64,000 bases of DNA from Sphingobacterium thalpophilum (GCF_901482695.1 NZ_LR590484.1:3286001-3350000), one strand, 5' to 3'; numbered from the stretch's first letter, positions 34,014 through 43,929 are shown. Numbers and translations are program-made. Notes: generated by a model from the letters alone, not told the origin.

Positions 34014-34160
34014 ATGATAAAGACAAATATAGACTCAACCGAGCAGAAGATCAAACAGGCGGCACGAAAGGTATTCATCAGCAAAGGCTTTGCAGCTACG
34101 CGGACGAGAGATATCGCCGAAGCGGGTTCTTCCCCACTTTTGGTGGTAATCTTATCATAA
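34014..34160 (+). pseudogene. TetR-family regulator truncated by an ISL3 element
   Basis: From ATG at 34014 the frame reads a TetR-type helix-turn-helix start: STEQKIKQAARKVFISKGF, then AATRTRDIAEAG. After Ser-Ser-Pro it runs into insertion-sequence DNA and stops at 34160, 48 codons in all. The ligand-binding part is missing. Any target genes controlled through the palindrome at 33959 would have lost repression; the neighbouring SRPBCC gene is a candidate. Confidence 0.82.
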
Positions 34161-35260
34161 TTGTCGTGTGCAGACCGTTAAGATTATAATGAATGCCTCA
34201 AAACTCGTTTTTTCAAACGGGGATCGCTTCAAAGTGATATCGGTTGACAACAGACAGGACGAACTTCGTATTTATGTTCAGAGTGGCACCGGGTCTGTTA
34301 GCTGTCCGAACTGCTGTATCCCCTCGAAAAGAATCCATAGTTATTACACACGTAAAATCGCAGATCTTCCGGTTTTTGGAAAAACATCCGTGATTTTTCT
34401 TCGCTCGCGTAAGTTTTACTGCCGTCATCAGGAATGCCCGTTTAAAGTATTCACTGAACGTTTCGAGCATTACTTTAAGCCTTACAGGCGGAAGACCGAC
34501 CGTTTGGAAAACAAGATCCGGCAGCTGGGACTACTGGCCGGGGGCAGACCTGCTGAGCGAATCTGCGACTTAGTGTCGATGCCTTCCAGTGACACGACTA
34601 TACTGCGACTGATTGAAAACGAGGCTTTTTCACCATCAGAAGGTGTGACTGCTGTCGGGGTGGATGACTGGGCCTATAAAAAACGGAATAGCTATGGTAG
34701 TATCCTGGTCAATCTTCACACAGGGAAAGCTATCGACCTTCTGCCTGACCGGGAAGAAGAGACGTTGCGAAAATGGCTGGAAATGCGTCCGGAGATTAAG
34801 GTAATGAGTCGGGACAGATACAGTAATTACCAAAAAGCCATCATCGCCGGTGCACCACAGGCTATACAGGTAACCGACCGTTGGCATCTGTTGAAAAATC
34901 TAAGCGAAGCAGTACAGAAAGTATTGGTCAGGCAGTATAGCAAAGTCAACGCTATGCTGTCCCCGAAGCAACCCCTGAACGAAGCGGAAAAAGCGGTCTG
35001 CGGCCAAAATATCTCTGGTGGAGACAAAAGGTCCGAAGCGAATCCCCAAGGTGGAATCCGCCTTCAACGGTTCAAACAGCTTAAAGAACTGCAGGGAAAA
35101 GGGCACTCTATACGTGCGATGGCACGACATCTGAACATGAGCAGGCGAACTATCAAGAGATATCTGGATATGAAAACCTTATCCCGCAGATCACAAAGCC
35201 GTAACAACCCGATAGAAAAATTTTTTCCGTACATCAGAAAGCTTATGGAGGAGGAATGCA
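34123..35260 (+). mobile_element. ISL3-family element, right end missing
   Basis: The left edge is placed near 34123 from the loss of TetR similarity; the sequence gggttcttccccac there resembles known ISL3 termini. The right part is replaced at 35261 by an IS21-type element. No matching right inverted repeat was found, so the element is not intact. Confidence 0.65.
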
Positions 35261-35286
35261 TATTCCGGAGTAAATTGACCCCATGA
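34189..35286 (+). pseudogene. ISL3-family transposase, C-terminally truncated
   Basis: The frame starts at ATG 34189 and encodes about 365 residues. The N-terminal zinc-ribbon pair is visible (CPNC near 40, then CRHQECPF near 85), followed by the DDE-domain start AVGVDDWAYKKR and MSRDRYSNYQKA, both characteristic of ISL3 transposases. The helix-turn-helix GHSIRAMARHLNMSRRT lies near 305. The native end is lost: the last residues come from the IS21 terminal repeat. A full enzyme would be 100 or more residues longer. Confidence 0.8.
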
Positions 35287-35495
35287 TTCCGGTACGTTGC
35301 ACTGGAGTATATGCGCGATTCCATTGAGTTATCGCATGCCATTCCGGCAGAAGCTGACCCCTCTATAAGATTTAGATGAACTTATTCCGGATCATACTGA
35401 CCCCTCAAAAAAATAATGTGGGGCTAATTCCGGAGCATCTTGACCCCCTTGGTTATTTTGATTTATTTGGGATAAGATTTTTAAGAGTTATTCCA

Positions 35496-37055
35496 ATGGC
35501 CGGTAAATCAAGACCCATGAGTCAGATAAAACAATTGATAAGATTGAAACAGCAGGGCTATGCCATAAAAGCGATAGCACGTTGTTTGTCACTGAGTAAG
35601 AACACCGTAAAGACCTATCTTTTCAAGATCGGTCAGGCAAAGCTCAACATGAACGAGCTGCTGGAACTGGAGGATCCGATTCTCGACGGGCTTCTTAATG
35701 CCGGTAATCCAGCCTATCGTGACGCCCGGTTTGAGGATTTCAAAGAGCGGCTTTCCTATTTTCAGCAGGAACCCGGCCGTCCGGGTGTTACCCGTAAACT
35801 TCTCTGGGAAGAATATAAGCAGAGCGTGCCGGACGGCTATGAACTTTCACAGTTCTGTTTCCACCTGGGGCAATATCTCAAAGTACAGAAGCGCAGCTCG
35901 ATGGTGATGGACCATACGCCGGCAGATAAACTATATATCGACTTTTCCGGTAAGAAGCTTCATTATATCGATCACGATACCGGTGAGGTCATAAATTGTG
36001 AGATATTTGTGGCCTGTCTCCCTTTTTCCAATTATTGTTACGCCACAGCTGTACCAAGCCAGAAGACGCCGGACTTTTTGGATGCGCTGGATAGATGCAT
36101 ACAGTTTCTTGGCGGGGTGCCAAGATGTATCGTTCCGGACAATCTCAAGTCTGCGGTTATAAAAAGTGACAGGTACGAACCGGAAATCAACCGCTGTATG
36201 GAAGACCCGGCCAATCATTACGCTACTGTTATCGTTCCTGCACGCGCTGGAAAGCCCAGGGACAAGAGTGCCGTAGAAAACCATGTAAAGATCATTTATA
36301 CGCAGGTATTTGCCAAACTTCGAAACAGGAGCTTTTTCTCATTATCATCCCTCAACAGCGCCGTTGAAGACTGTGTATTAAAGCTGAACCAGACGCGTAT
36401 GCAGAACAGGAGCTATTGCCGGCAGGAACGGTTCCTCAGCTGTGAAAAACATCTTCTGTTACCATTACCCGAGCATCGCTTTGCACTAAAATATTATGCG
36501 GAGCTCAAGATCGGTGAAAACGGACATGTCTATCTTGGCAGGGACAGACACTTCTATATTGCACCCAGTTGCTATATCGGAAAGAAAGCACAGGTTATCT
36601 ACACCAAAAATCTCGTGCACATCTTTGTTGGAGGAAAACAGGTCGCCCTGCATCAGAGGAGCCCAAAACAGAACGCCTATACTACCCTGGAGGAACATCT
36701 GGATGCCGGGTACCGTGAGTTCAGAAAAAAGAACCCTGCCCATTACCTGACAAGAGCAAATGCGATATCCCCGGTATTCAGTGAACTGGTACAGATGATC
36801 TTTGATCAGAAACGCCATCCTGAACAGCTTTACAGGACATGTGACGGACTGTTCAGGCTTCAAAGGACCTACAGCGACCTGTTTATAAAGGCCTGTCGGG
36901 TAGCTATTACTCATCGCCAGCTACGGTATAAGTTTGTTGAAGGTCTTTTAATAACCGGTATGGTAAACTTTCCGGAGCACGGCGGGGCACAGAGCGAAAA
37001 AAAAACTTCCCCTGCACGAAAATATCAGGAACCGGGGGTATTATTCATAACATAA
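35496..37055 (+). CDS. istA: IS21-family transposase IstA
   Basis: Encodes 519 residues from the ATG at 35496; a frame open since 35376 only reads through terminal repeats. The helix-turn-helix is near residues 10-45 (QIKQLIRLKQQGYAIKAIAR). The DDE domain starts with KLYIDFSGKKLHY, continues with VPDNLKSAV and ends near AVENHVK, giving the D, D, E triad. The C-terminal part has the small beta-barrel of IS21 transposases. IstA cuts and joins the element ends. The paralogue at 56688 is clearly related but not identical. Confidence 0.92.
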   Translation: MAGKSRPMSQIKQLIRLKQQGYAIKAIARCLSLSKNTVKTYLFKIGQAKLNMNELLELEDPILDGLLNAGNPAYRDARFEDFKERLSYFQQEPGRPGVTRKLLWEEYKQSVPDGYELSQFCFHLGQYLKVQKRSSMVMDHTPADKLYIDFSGKKLHYIDHDTGEVINCEIFVACLPFSNYCYATAVPSQKTPDFLDALDRCIQFLGGVPRCIVPDNLKSAVIKSDRYEPEINRCMEDPANHYATVIVPARAGKPRDKSAVENHVKIIYTQVFAKLRNRSFFSLSSLNSAVEDCVLKLNQTRMQNRSYCRQERFLSCEKHLLLPLPEHRFALKYYAELKIGENGHVYLGRDRHFYIAPSCYIGKKAQVIYTKNLVHIFVGGKQVALHQRSPKQNAYTTLEEHLDAGYREFRKKNPAHYLTRANAISPVFSELVQMIFDQKRHPEQLYRTCDGLFRLQRTYSDLFIKACRVAITHRQLRYKFVEGLLITGMVNFPEHGGAQSEKKTSPARKYQEPGVLFIT

Positions 37056-37067
37056 AAATCAATTACA

Positions 37068-37784
37068 GTGAACATCGAACACAACATGAGACGTCTCCGG
37101 CTATTGGGCATGGAGCGTAGCTGGAAAGCGCTGGTAGAAACGCGTCGTATGACAGAACTTAACTTTGAGGATGGATTGCAGCTTCTCCTGCAGTCAGAGC
37201 TGGACAGCCGGGAAGAAAAACGGTTTGACAGACTAAAAAAGAATGCTGCCTTTCGCTATCAGGCATCGGTCGAGGAGCTCAATATGGATCCCAGACGCGG
37301 TATGGACAAAGCCCAGATCGCTGACCTGATTACTGGCGGGTACATTGAAAGAGGTGAGCCCCTACTGATATCGGGCGCGACGGGGTGCGGAAAAAGCTTT
37401 CTGGCCTCAGCCCTTGGGTTAAAAGCATGCTCACAGGGAAAAAAGGTCTTATACTTCAATCTACAGAAGCTGCTCCAGCGAACCAAGATTGCCAGACTGG
37501 AAGGATCAATGCACAAACTTCTGGACAGGATTGCAAAATCTGACCTGCTGATCCTGGATGACTTTGGTCTTGTAAATCTGGATCAGCAGCAAAGACTGGA
37601 CCTGATGGAAATTATTGAAGATAGGCATGCCAGGTCATCCACCATTATAGCCAGTCAGCTTCCGGTCGCAAGCTGGTATGATGTGATTGGGGAAGATACA
37701 ATTGCGGACGCTGTATTGGACCGGATTGTACATACTTCTCACCGAATTGAACTTAAGGGTGAAAGTCTAAGAAAAAAAAGGTAA
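37068..37784 (+). CDS. istB: IS21-family helper ATPase IstB
   Basis: Encodes 238 residues from GTG, 12 bp after istA. Walker A is GATGCGKSFLASAL near residue 103 and Walker B is LLILDDFGLV near 165. The N-terminal helices (MRRLRLLGMERSWKAL) are the usual IstA-contact region. IstB is an AAA+ ATPase that chooses the target DNA and activates IstA. Confidence 0.93.
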   Translation: MNIEHNMRRLRLLGMERSWKALVETRRMTELNFEDGLQLLLQSELDSREEKRFDRLKKNAAFRYQASVEELNMDPRRGMDKAQIADLITGGYIERGEPLLISGATGCGKSFLASALGLKACSQGKKVLYFNLQKLLQRTKIARLEGSMHKLLDRIAKSDLLILDDFGLVNLDQQQRLDLMEIIEDRHARSSTIIASQLPVASWYDVIGEDTIADAVLDRIVHTSHRIELKGESLRKKR

Positions 37785-37871
37785 TATTGTCAGGCTATTG
37801 GTAAAAATCCCCCAGATAACCAAAATCAGAGGGGTCAGTATCGCCGGAAAGGGGTCAACATCACCGGAATA

Positions 37872-38021
37872 TGCAGCCAGCAGTTCGGGATAATCCAATC
37901 CCAGTAATCTAAACCGGCCGATATAGCTATCTACCGTTTTACGGTTGATGTTCATCATCTGGGCAACCTTACGGTTACTAAGTCCTTTTTTCTTGAGAAG
38001 GATCAGTGTTCTAAGTTCCAT
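37872..38021 (-). pseudogene. remnant of a second IstA-type gene (N-terminus)
   Basis: On the minus strand the frame from about 38021 reads MELRTLILLKKKGLSNRKVA, then QMMNINRKTVDSYI, a helix-turn-helix start of an IstA-type protein unlike the IstA encoded upstream. It is cut after about 50 codons at the IS21 right end. Four spaced terminal repeats follow at 38095-38223, confirming that it is the start of another IS21-like element. Confidence 0.6.
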
Positions 38022-38094
38022 TTGTTTTTCCGTTGTCCTGCCATGTTGCTGTAATAGGGTTATATAACAACAACTTAAGCAGTTTAAGGGAAAG

Positions 38095-38223
38095 TGGCCC
38101 AATGACCTCCGTTTTAGAAGTAACAATGGCCCGATGACCTCCGAAATTCAGGAGAGTTTTTGGCCCAGCGACCTCCGAAATAATTGGCAAATCAAACCGA
38201 ATTAACTGGCCCGGTGACCTCCG
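38095..38223. repeat. four terminal repeats of an IS21-like element
   Basis: A 17-bp sequence close to tggcccNNtgacctccg occurs at 38095, 38127, 38161 and 38207, all in the same direction. Such multiple internal terminal repeats are typical for IS21-family ends, where IstA binds. The remaining DNA up to 38396 is A+T-rich and shows no gene. Confidence 0.75.
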
Positions 38224-38396
38224 TTATAGACATCCGTCTTGTGTTCCAGTTTTCTGGTTTCTTCGCCTCGTAACTGTATATCCAAGTTCATTAAAAATTC
38301 TTTCTAAGAATTCTAAAGTTATTAATTCTAACTCTAAACCTTTTTTTTACTCATTTTTTTAATTATAATATGGAGATACCAGCTAAATTGTTGTAT

Positions 38397-40742
38397 TTAT
38401 TTTTCAAATAAGTCTTCAATCATTTGAATTTCTTCATTACGACTATAGTCTTTATCATGTGAGATTTCCGATCTATAATCGTCTTCTTCATAACTATAAC
38501 GTTCTAAAATTTTATGTAATAAACTGTAAGAGTCAATATCTAAATCATGATCGAAATTTTCATAGAAATCTATAAGTCCACAATCAGTGAAGAAAGAGTC
38601 ATATGATTCCCAATACTTATCGTTGATATAAGATCTTGTATAGGTTTCATCTGTGTCGTGATATGTCTTTAGCACATCATCGTCAGATACTACTAATTCA
38701 TAATCTTTGACATATTCATCGAACAAGCTGTTGATTTTAAGGGTCAGCTCCTCCTTTATTTCTTGAACACTTATTGTTTTGAATAAATCAATTGCGTAGA
38801 GTTCGTGAAGTTCTCTAACCTCTGAGAGATGATCTGATTCATATGCATTTTTTATTACTAAAAACATTAAAAGATTCCAGTTATCAGTGACTATTTTGAT
38901 TATATTTTCGGGATAACAGGATTTAACACTTTTAAGAATGGTAATTAGCCGTGGAGAAAAGACATAAGCCTGATATTCTAAGTTTAATAGGTCGTTGAAA
39001 TATTTTATGAAAGTATTTGTGTCATTAATTGTTTTAGGGCTAAAAAATTGATCTAGGCAATATAATATGTCAAAAATTACATGGCCGTAATGTTTGTTCA
39101 TTACGTTATTTAAGCAATTAATGAACGTTGGATAGTATTCTTTTATGAAATAATCATCGAGAATTATCTTATCTTCTCTTATCCTGTCGAAATAACCTAG
39201 AAGTTGGTTGGGAGAACTTATCGAAAAAAGTACTCTATTTCTTTCCTCATTGCTTTTTTTTAGATAGTTTATTAGAAAATCAGCGATTGATGGATTTAAA
39301 AGTTGATATTCGTTGGTTCCATCTTTTGTTTTTATAGATGAGGCAAAACTTCCTAATAATTTTTTTAAAGATCTATTAAAAGGATCTAATTTTTTATGTA
39401 TTCCATTTTCCCGAATTTCGTAGTTATATCGGCAGTTGAACGCATGCTCGAGCTCATCATGCCGTACGCGAGTTTTTGCAAAAGAAAAAAGTGATAATAA
39501 TAAAAACCTGTCTTCATCCTCAAGCTGCCGTTCGAATGCAATTTTCCATATTTCACGAGGATTGTCCAAATTTTTAAAGATGAATTCATCCACTGTGGTA
39601 TAATATTCATGGTCATAGTTCTTTTGGTCAGTAATGAATTCAATTAACCTTGGGAAATAATTTTTATGTTCAATAATTTTTAAATAGCTTTTGTTATCAA
39701 AAAAATGAGTCTTATATTCATCAGCCATATTGTTAAAGTAAAGGTGGTTGTATACAATTTTGGCTTTATCTAAAAGAGTGTAATTGTTTAATACAAGCTC
39801 ATACTTAGATCTCTTATCGAATTTTTGACGTGCAAAATGCTCATAATTATCTTTAGCTTGATTAAGAATAGTAGTTCTTGAAGTTAATATAAGAAATTTG
39901 TTTTTTGATGATTCTATCTGTTCAATAAGGCTAATAATTTTATTCTCCGTATTTTTCGGATTAAGTATCGCATTAATGTTTGCTCCCAAAAAATCATCAA
40001 AAAAAAGAACCTGTTTAGTTTCAGGATCTTCGGACAATAAATGTAATGCGTCGCTGATTTTCTCATCAATATTGATTAGTTCATACCCGTTTCCAAGTAA
40101 GTCACATATTAAAATATAAGCTAGCGTTGTTTTTCCAACTCCGGGTTCTCCTGAAATTATTACAAATTTATTCTCATTTAATTTGTCAATAGCATTTTGT
40201 AGGTTTTTCGTGGGTACATAAAGACTGGCATTCTTTAATATTTTAGTTCTTTGAAAATCTGACTGCGATTGCTGTCCATTATGTAGTATAGTCTTTAGAA
40301 CATTTGTACTCGTAAGCCAAAGCTTGTAATATTTTTTTTCAATATCATGATGATTACTGATCAGCGATTCGATTCTATCTCGTCCATAAATATCTTGCGC
40401 TGAGGTAACATATGGATGCATTATGGTGACAATCTCATTGACTTGTTTTGCAGATAAATCGCAGGTTGTTGTTAATATATATCTTACAGGTTGAGGAGAA
40501 AGTATAGCCATTTTTTCTTTCTCCTTTTTTAATGTTGATTTTAAATTAGCATACGTAGATTTCGTATATGCCTTAGCTTGAACGATAATCTCATTAAGAT
40601 TATGGGTTGAATATCTTAAATCAATCCCTCCGTCTTTGCCTGTTTTAAAATTTTGAAGTCGAAATTCTAGTACTTTTTCAAGCAAATCCTTGGACAAGCT
40701 CTCAAATTCTTTGTCATTTAATACTTCGAGATTATAATTCAT
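38397..40742 (-). CDS. Mrr-like nuclease fused to STAND-type NTPase
   Basis: Encodes 781 residues. The N-terminal 120 residues look like an Mrr-type restriction endonuclease domain: FESLSKDLLEKVL, then GKDGGIDLRY and IIVQAKAY, which supply the acidic residue and the QxK of the PD-(D/E)xK fold. The central part (about 175-450) is a P-loop NTPase with Walker A GEPGVGKTTLAY and Walker B VLFFDDFLG, of the STAND type (nSTAND3-like). The C-terminal 330 residues are helical and charged, probably a sensor region. Such proteins are built to cut DNA after sensing a trigger. The gene lies 10 bp after the HerA-like gene. Defence against phage or plasmid DNA is inferred. Confidence 0.78.
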   Translation of the reverse strand: MNYNLEVLNDKEFESLSKDLLEKVLEFRLQNFKTGKDGGIDLRYSTHNLNEIIVQAKAYTKSTYANLKSTLKKEKEKMAILSPQPVRYILTTTCDLSAKQVNEIVTIMHPYVTSAQDIYGRDRIESLISNHHDIEKKYYKLWLTSTNVLKTILHNGQQSQSDFQRTKILKNASLYVPTKNLQNAIDKLNENKFVIISGEPGVGKTTLAYILICDLLGNGYELINIDEKISDALHLLSEDPETKQVLFFDDFLGANINAILNPKNTENKIISLIEQIESSKNKFLILTSRTTILNQAKDNYEHFARQKFDKRSKYELVLNNYTLLDKAKIVYNHLYFNNMADEYKTHFFDNKSYLKIIEHKNYFPRLIEFITDQKNYDHEYYTTVDEFIFKNLDNPREIWKIAFERQLEDEDRFLLLSLFSFAKTRVRHDELEHAFNCRYNYEIRENGIHKKLDPFNRSLKKLLGSFASSIKTKDGTNEYQLLNPSIADFLINYLKKSNEERNRVLFSISSPNQLLGYFDRIREDKIILDDYFIKEYYPTFINCLNNVMNKHYGHVIFDILYCLDQFFSPKTINDTNTFIKYFNDLLNLEYQAYVFSPRLITILKSVKSCYPENIIKIVTDNWNLLMFLVIKNAYESDHLSEVRELHELYAIDLFKTISVQEIKEELTLKINSLFDEYVKDYELVVSDDDVLKTYHDTDETYTRSYINDKYWESYDSFFTDCGLIDFYENFDHDLDIDSYSLLHKILERYSYEEDDYRSEISHDKDYSRNEEIQMIEDLFEK

Positions 40743-40752
40743 TGTTCCTAAA

Positions 40753-42426
40753 TTATTTATTCCATTCTTCCTTTAACGCTTTTATATCTAAGTTTTTCCA
40801 TTCATCTTTCCATAATTTCCAATAAGGTATATCGCTTGAAGAAGGTTCGGGAGAACATTTATTTATTTGGACAATAGATGGAATTACAATAGATTCCCCT
40901 ACGATGAGCGCCTCACCTTGCTTAAATGAAGTCATTTTGTCAATCAGACTACCCAGTGTGTCAGGCAAAAGCTTTTTAACGTAGTTTTGATCAACAGGAT
41001 TTGTTAGTCTCATTGATATAAAATTGTTGCATTGAGAAAAAATAGTTTCTGAAATTTCGGAGGGTCGTTGACTCGCCAATAATAAAGTCACTCCATATTT
41101 GCGACCCTCTTTTGCGATTCTTTCGATTGATTTTTTCGATGATCGAAATTTGGAAAGATCTATATTGGGAACATATTTATGAGCTTCCTCATATACGAGT
41201 AGGACAGGGATATCATTATTGACTTTTTCTGTCTTATCAATTTTAGACCTTAATCTTTTGTAAAAATAACCATACTCAAAGATTAGTCTCGAAATAAGCG
41301 ATACCGTGATAGATAATACTTCAAATGGGACACCACTTAAATCAATAATAGTTACGTTTGATCGATTATTGGATTTGTAACTTAAGAGATTTTCTATAGT
41401 TTGTTCAAATGTCTGTTTTTTTGATTTTTCACCTATTAAAAATTCTAAACGTGTATCATTAATTTTGTTTTCAAGTCTGTTAACAAAGTTTGTGAGTTTT
41501 CCGTAAAGGCTTCCTTGCGTAGTTTTGGGCTCTCCTTTTTTTGTTCCAGAGGCGTATACTTCTCCCGTGTCAATTAGTTCTGTGTTTTTTTCATTTGCAT
41601 CTTGCAGGACCTTATGAATATCAAAAAAAATAGGGGAGTCATAGTGAATCTTTGCTTTCTCTGTTTCTGGGCCGTTGAAATTCTCTTTGCGATTTTTGAC
41701 TATAGACTCTTTAAAAATATAGCGTTGATTATGATCGTTTGCTTCAGTGTCTAAGAAAAACTCTTCTAATTCTTCACTATTTAGAAGCCAATATGGTAAA
41801 ACTAAATTATTTGTATCAATATAGTTGGCCTTAGGAAATGCTGTAGAATATTCTGAGTGAATATCAAAAATTATTATATGAGAATTATTTAAAGAAAATT
41901 CCCCATTTTTTTCGGAAATAGCATGTTGAATTAAAGTAGATAGCGTATGGGATTTTCCAGAACCTGTCGAACCGACAACGGCAATATGTTTGTTGAAAAA
42001 TTTATTGCCATTTACCGGAATACTTACATTAGGATTTGTAGATAACGTCGCGAAACAAAATGATTCCTCTTTATCGATGGAACTTTCATAAATTTTTTTT
42101 ATTTCTTGAATAGTAGCTGGCTGTACCTCTTTCGGTGGGATTGCAAGAGAATCCCCACCTCTCTCAAATTTGTTAGCTCTTAAGATTCCTAATGGGAAAG
42201 CTTCTATCAGATGCGTATTTACGCCCAAATCACTGACAGTAATTTGAAAATTTTCAATAACTGCTATCAAAATAGCGTTTTCATTGTCTTCTATTTTAAG
42301 GTACGAACCTACTTTCAAGGATTCTTCTGCTATTTTAAAATCCTCTAAATTATCAACTACTATTTTTATTTTGTCAGGGAATACTGATACAACCTGAGCA
42401 TTAATTGGGGATTTTTGTTCAGACAT
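40753..42426 (-). CDS. HerA-like ATPase (DUF87 type)
   Basis: Encodes 557 residues. A HAS-barrel-like N-terminal domain (1-110) precedes the ATPase core with Walker A GSTGSGKSHTLSTL near 152, IIFDIHSEY near 186, Walker B LLVYEEAHKY near 412 and LLLASQRPSEIS near 451. These are HerA/FtsK-type hexameric ATPase motifs, used to move or open double-stranded DNA. The start codon overlaps the stop of the upstream nuclease-like gene (TAATG), so the two products are made together. Known HerA-nuclease pairs, for example with DUF4297 or SIR2 partners, protect against phage. Confidence 0.85.
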   Translation of the reverse strand: MSEQKSPINAQVVSVFPDKIKIVVDNLEDFKIAEESLKVGSYLKIEDNENAILIAVIENFQITVSDLGVNTHLIEAFPLGILRANKFERGGDSLAIPPKEVQPATIQEIKKIYESSIDKEESFCFATLSTNPNVSIPVNGNKFFNKHIAVVGSTGSGKSHTLSTLIQHAISEKNGEFSLNNSHIIIFDIHSEYSTAFPKANYIDTNNLVLPYWLLNSEELEEFFLDTEANDHNQRYIFKESIVKNRKENFNGPETEKAKIHYDSPIFFDIHKVLQDANEKNTELIDTGEVYASGTKKGEPKTTQGSLYGKLTNFVNRLENKINDTRLEFLIGEKSKKQTFEQTIENLLSYKSNNRSNVTIIDLSGVPFEVLSITVSLISRLIFEYGYFYKRLRSKIDKTEKVNNDIPVLLVYEEAHKYVPNIDLSKFRSSKKSIERIAKEGRKYGVTLLLASQRPSEISETIFSQCNNFISMRLTNPVDQNYVKKLLPDTLGSLIDKMTSFKQGEALIVGESIVIPSIVQINKCSPEPSSSDIPYWKLWKDEWKNLDIKALKEEWNK

Positions 42427-43649
42427 TATATGATATTTTTAATATTGCTTAACTGATTTATTTGAATTTGAATATGCTTAATTGAAGCTTGGTCATTTTG
42501 GTAGAAAGGCTGTTTTAAATAGAATTGGTATAATTCTTTAGTACCTTTTGTAGCCTTCAGAACTCCATCTATAAATGTTATTTTATTTATAAATTTTATT
42601 TTTATTTGGTTGCTATAATCAGCTCTTTGAACAATTGAAGACGGGTTGAAATCAGCTCCATTAAAATTATATCCGTCAATAAATTTAAAGTCTTCAGATA
42701 AAAGTTCCTTCTTTAGTTCAATTAATTCTTTTTCATTTATATTGTGTATGTAAATGTAGGGGCAGAAAGGCTTCGGTTCTCTCTTAGATATTTTTGACCA
42801 TTTTTTTGATATAATGAAAATCAACTCCTTAAGTTCAACTCTAGTATATTGGTTTGTATCGATTTCAATAATAAATATTCTTTCAAAAGATGATACATTT
42901 AGAAATGTGAAAAATTCCTTTTTCAGATTGGCAAAATGCTTTTTTTCTCCATTTTTGATTACGAACCATTCATGAAAAAGGATTTGTCTTTTATCAATCA
43001 ATTGAAAAAAATCAGCTTTATTAACTCTTCTTGATTTAAGAGATTTTTTTATACTCAATTCTTTGACCGCCCTTAACGCATTGTTATAAAAAAAATGTTC
43101 TGCGGTAAATTCCGAGCAAGAATAGTAAGATTTAAGGAGCTGGACTATTTCTTTATATTGGTTTTCAAAGTCTTCGGCATTAATATCAATCTCTAGGACC
43201 TTTATAAATTCCTGGAGGTCTGTATCTGTGAGCCCTAAAATGTTATGATGCTCAAAAGTTTTTTTCACTTCTTTAACAGTTCGGTTATATGTTAAGAAAT
43301 GAGTTTTTAGGAATTGAGTGTTTATGGGCAAGGATAATTTGTCATGTCCTGATTTATAATGACCTCGTAATATATATTTGATTTCGGGCGCCTTCCCCTT
43401 TTTGTACTCAGCAAAATGAGATAACATCCATCTAATAGGTTCGGCAATAACAGAATGATTATACTCCGTTTTTGAATAATACTTACACTGGATTGCGGAT
43501 TCTTCTGTAGCTGTCGATATATCTATATCTTCAATGCCTTCTATAGTGATGGCATCTGTATCTTGCGATAACTTCAATAAACTAAGAATAGTATAATCGA
43601 ATTGGTAAAAATAACCTTTTATAGTATCAATTGCTGATCTATCTGCCAT
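42426..43649 (-). CDS. Cap4/DUF4297-like nuclease candidate
   Basis: Encodes 407 residues. The N-terminus reads IDTIKGYFYQFDYTILSLL, then IEGIEDIDI, then AIQCKYYS. This is the layout of Cap4/DUF4297 endonuclease domains: a GFxYQ helix, an E...D strand and a QxK strand forming a PD-(D/E)xK site. The remaining 300 residues are charged and helical, without known motifs. It is the first gene of a three-gene unit with the HerA-like ATPase and the Mrr-STAND protein. The family assignment depends on the short N-terminal motifs and is moderate. Confidence 0.68.
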   Translation of the reverse strand: MADRSAIDTIKGYFYQFDYTILSLLKLSQDTDAITIEGIEDIDISTATEESAIQCKYYSKTEYNHSVIAEPIRWMLSHFAEYKKGKAPEIKYILRGHYKSGHDKLSLPINTQFLKTHFLTYNRTVKEVKKTFEHHNILGLTDTDLQEFIKVLEIDINAEDFENQYKEIVQLLKSYYSCSEFTAEHFFYNNALRAVKELSIKKSLKSRRVNKADFFQLIDKRQILFHEWFVIKNGEKKHFANLKKEFFTFLNVSSFERIFIIEIDTNQYTRVELKELIFIISKKWSKISKREPKPFCPYIYIHNINEKELIELKKELLSEDFKFIDGYNFNGADFNPSSIVQRADYSNQIKIKFINKITFIDGVLKATKGTKELYQFYLKQPFYQNDQASIKHIQIQINQLSNIKNII

Positions 43650-43929
43650 AATTATACGGAAATTTTATAAATATTACTCGATGGACTGTTATTTTAAGTC
43701 AAGTTATTATATATAGGCTTATACATACAATAAAAATACTGTAGTGCACTTTTATAAATTTACTAAACTAATAATCGAAAATCAATATCTTTTTGTTTTT
43801 TCTCGGGAAGTCAAATATAATAAGATAGGGTTTTTAGGAAAGGAGCCAATAAGGGATCGTTCTTAAAGTCCTTTCCATTGTCTTCTACTGATATAGCTTT
43901 ACATTTTTTGGAATAAAATTATTTCAAGA

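Larger units (their letters stand above)
35261..37871 (+). mobile_element. IS21-family element with 4-bp target duplication
   Basis: The ends carry inverted copies of tattccgg ... gacccc, and the left end has four to five spaced copies of attccgg-N-tgacccc (35261, 35284, 35340, 35385, 35420 region). The right end has two (ggggtcagtatcgccgg and ggggtcaacatcaccgg). The 4-bp sequence tgca flanks both sides (35257-35260 and 37872-37875). It holds istA and istB. The flanks belong to two different broken elements, so the target was already rearranged or a deletion followed. Confidence 0.8.

Noticed and set aside
37767..38126. 119-codon minus-strand frame treated as one protein
   Set aside because: The last third crosses the end of the intact IS21 element, so it is a chimera of an istA remnant and terminal repeats; only the remnant is annotated.
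38095..38223. Regularly spaced short repeats as a possible CRISPR array
   Set aside because: Only four imperfect 17-bp copies with uneven spacing, next to an istA remnant and without cas genes; they are transposon terminal repeats.
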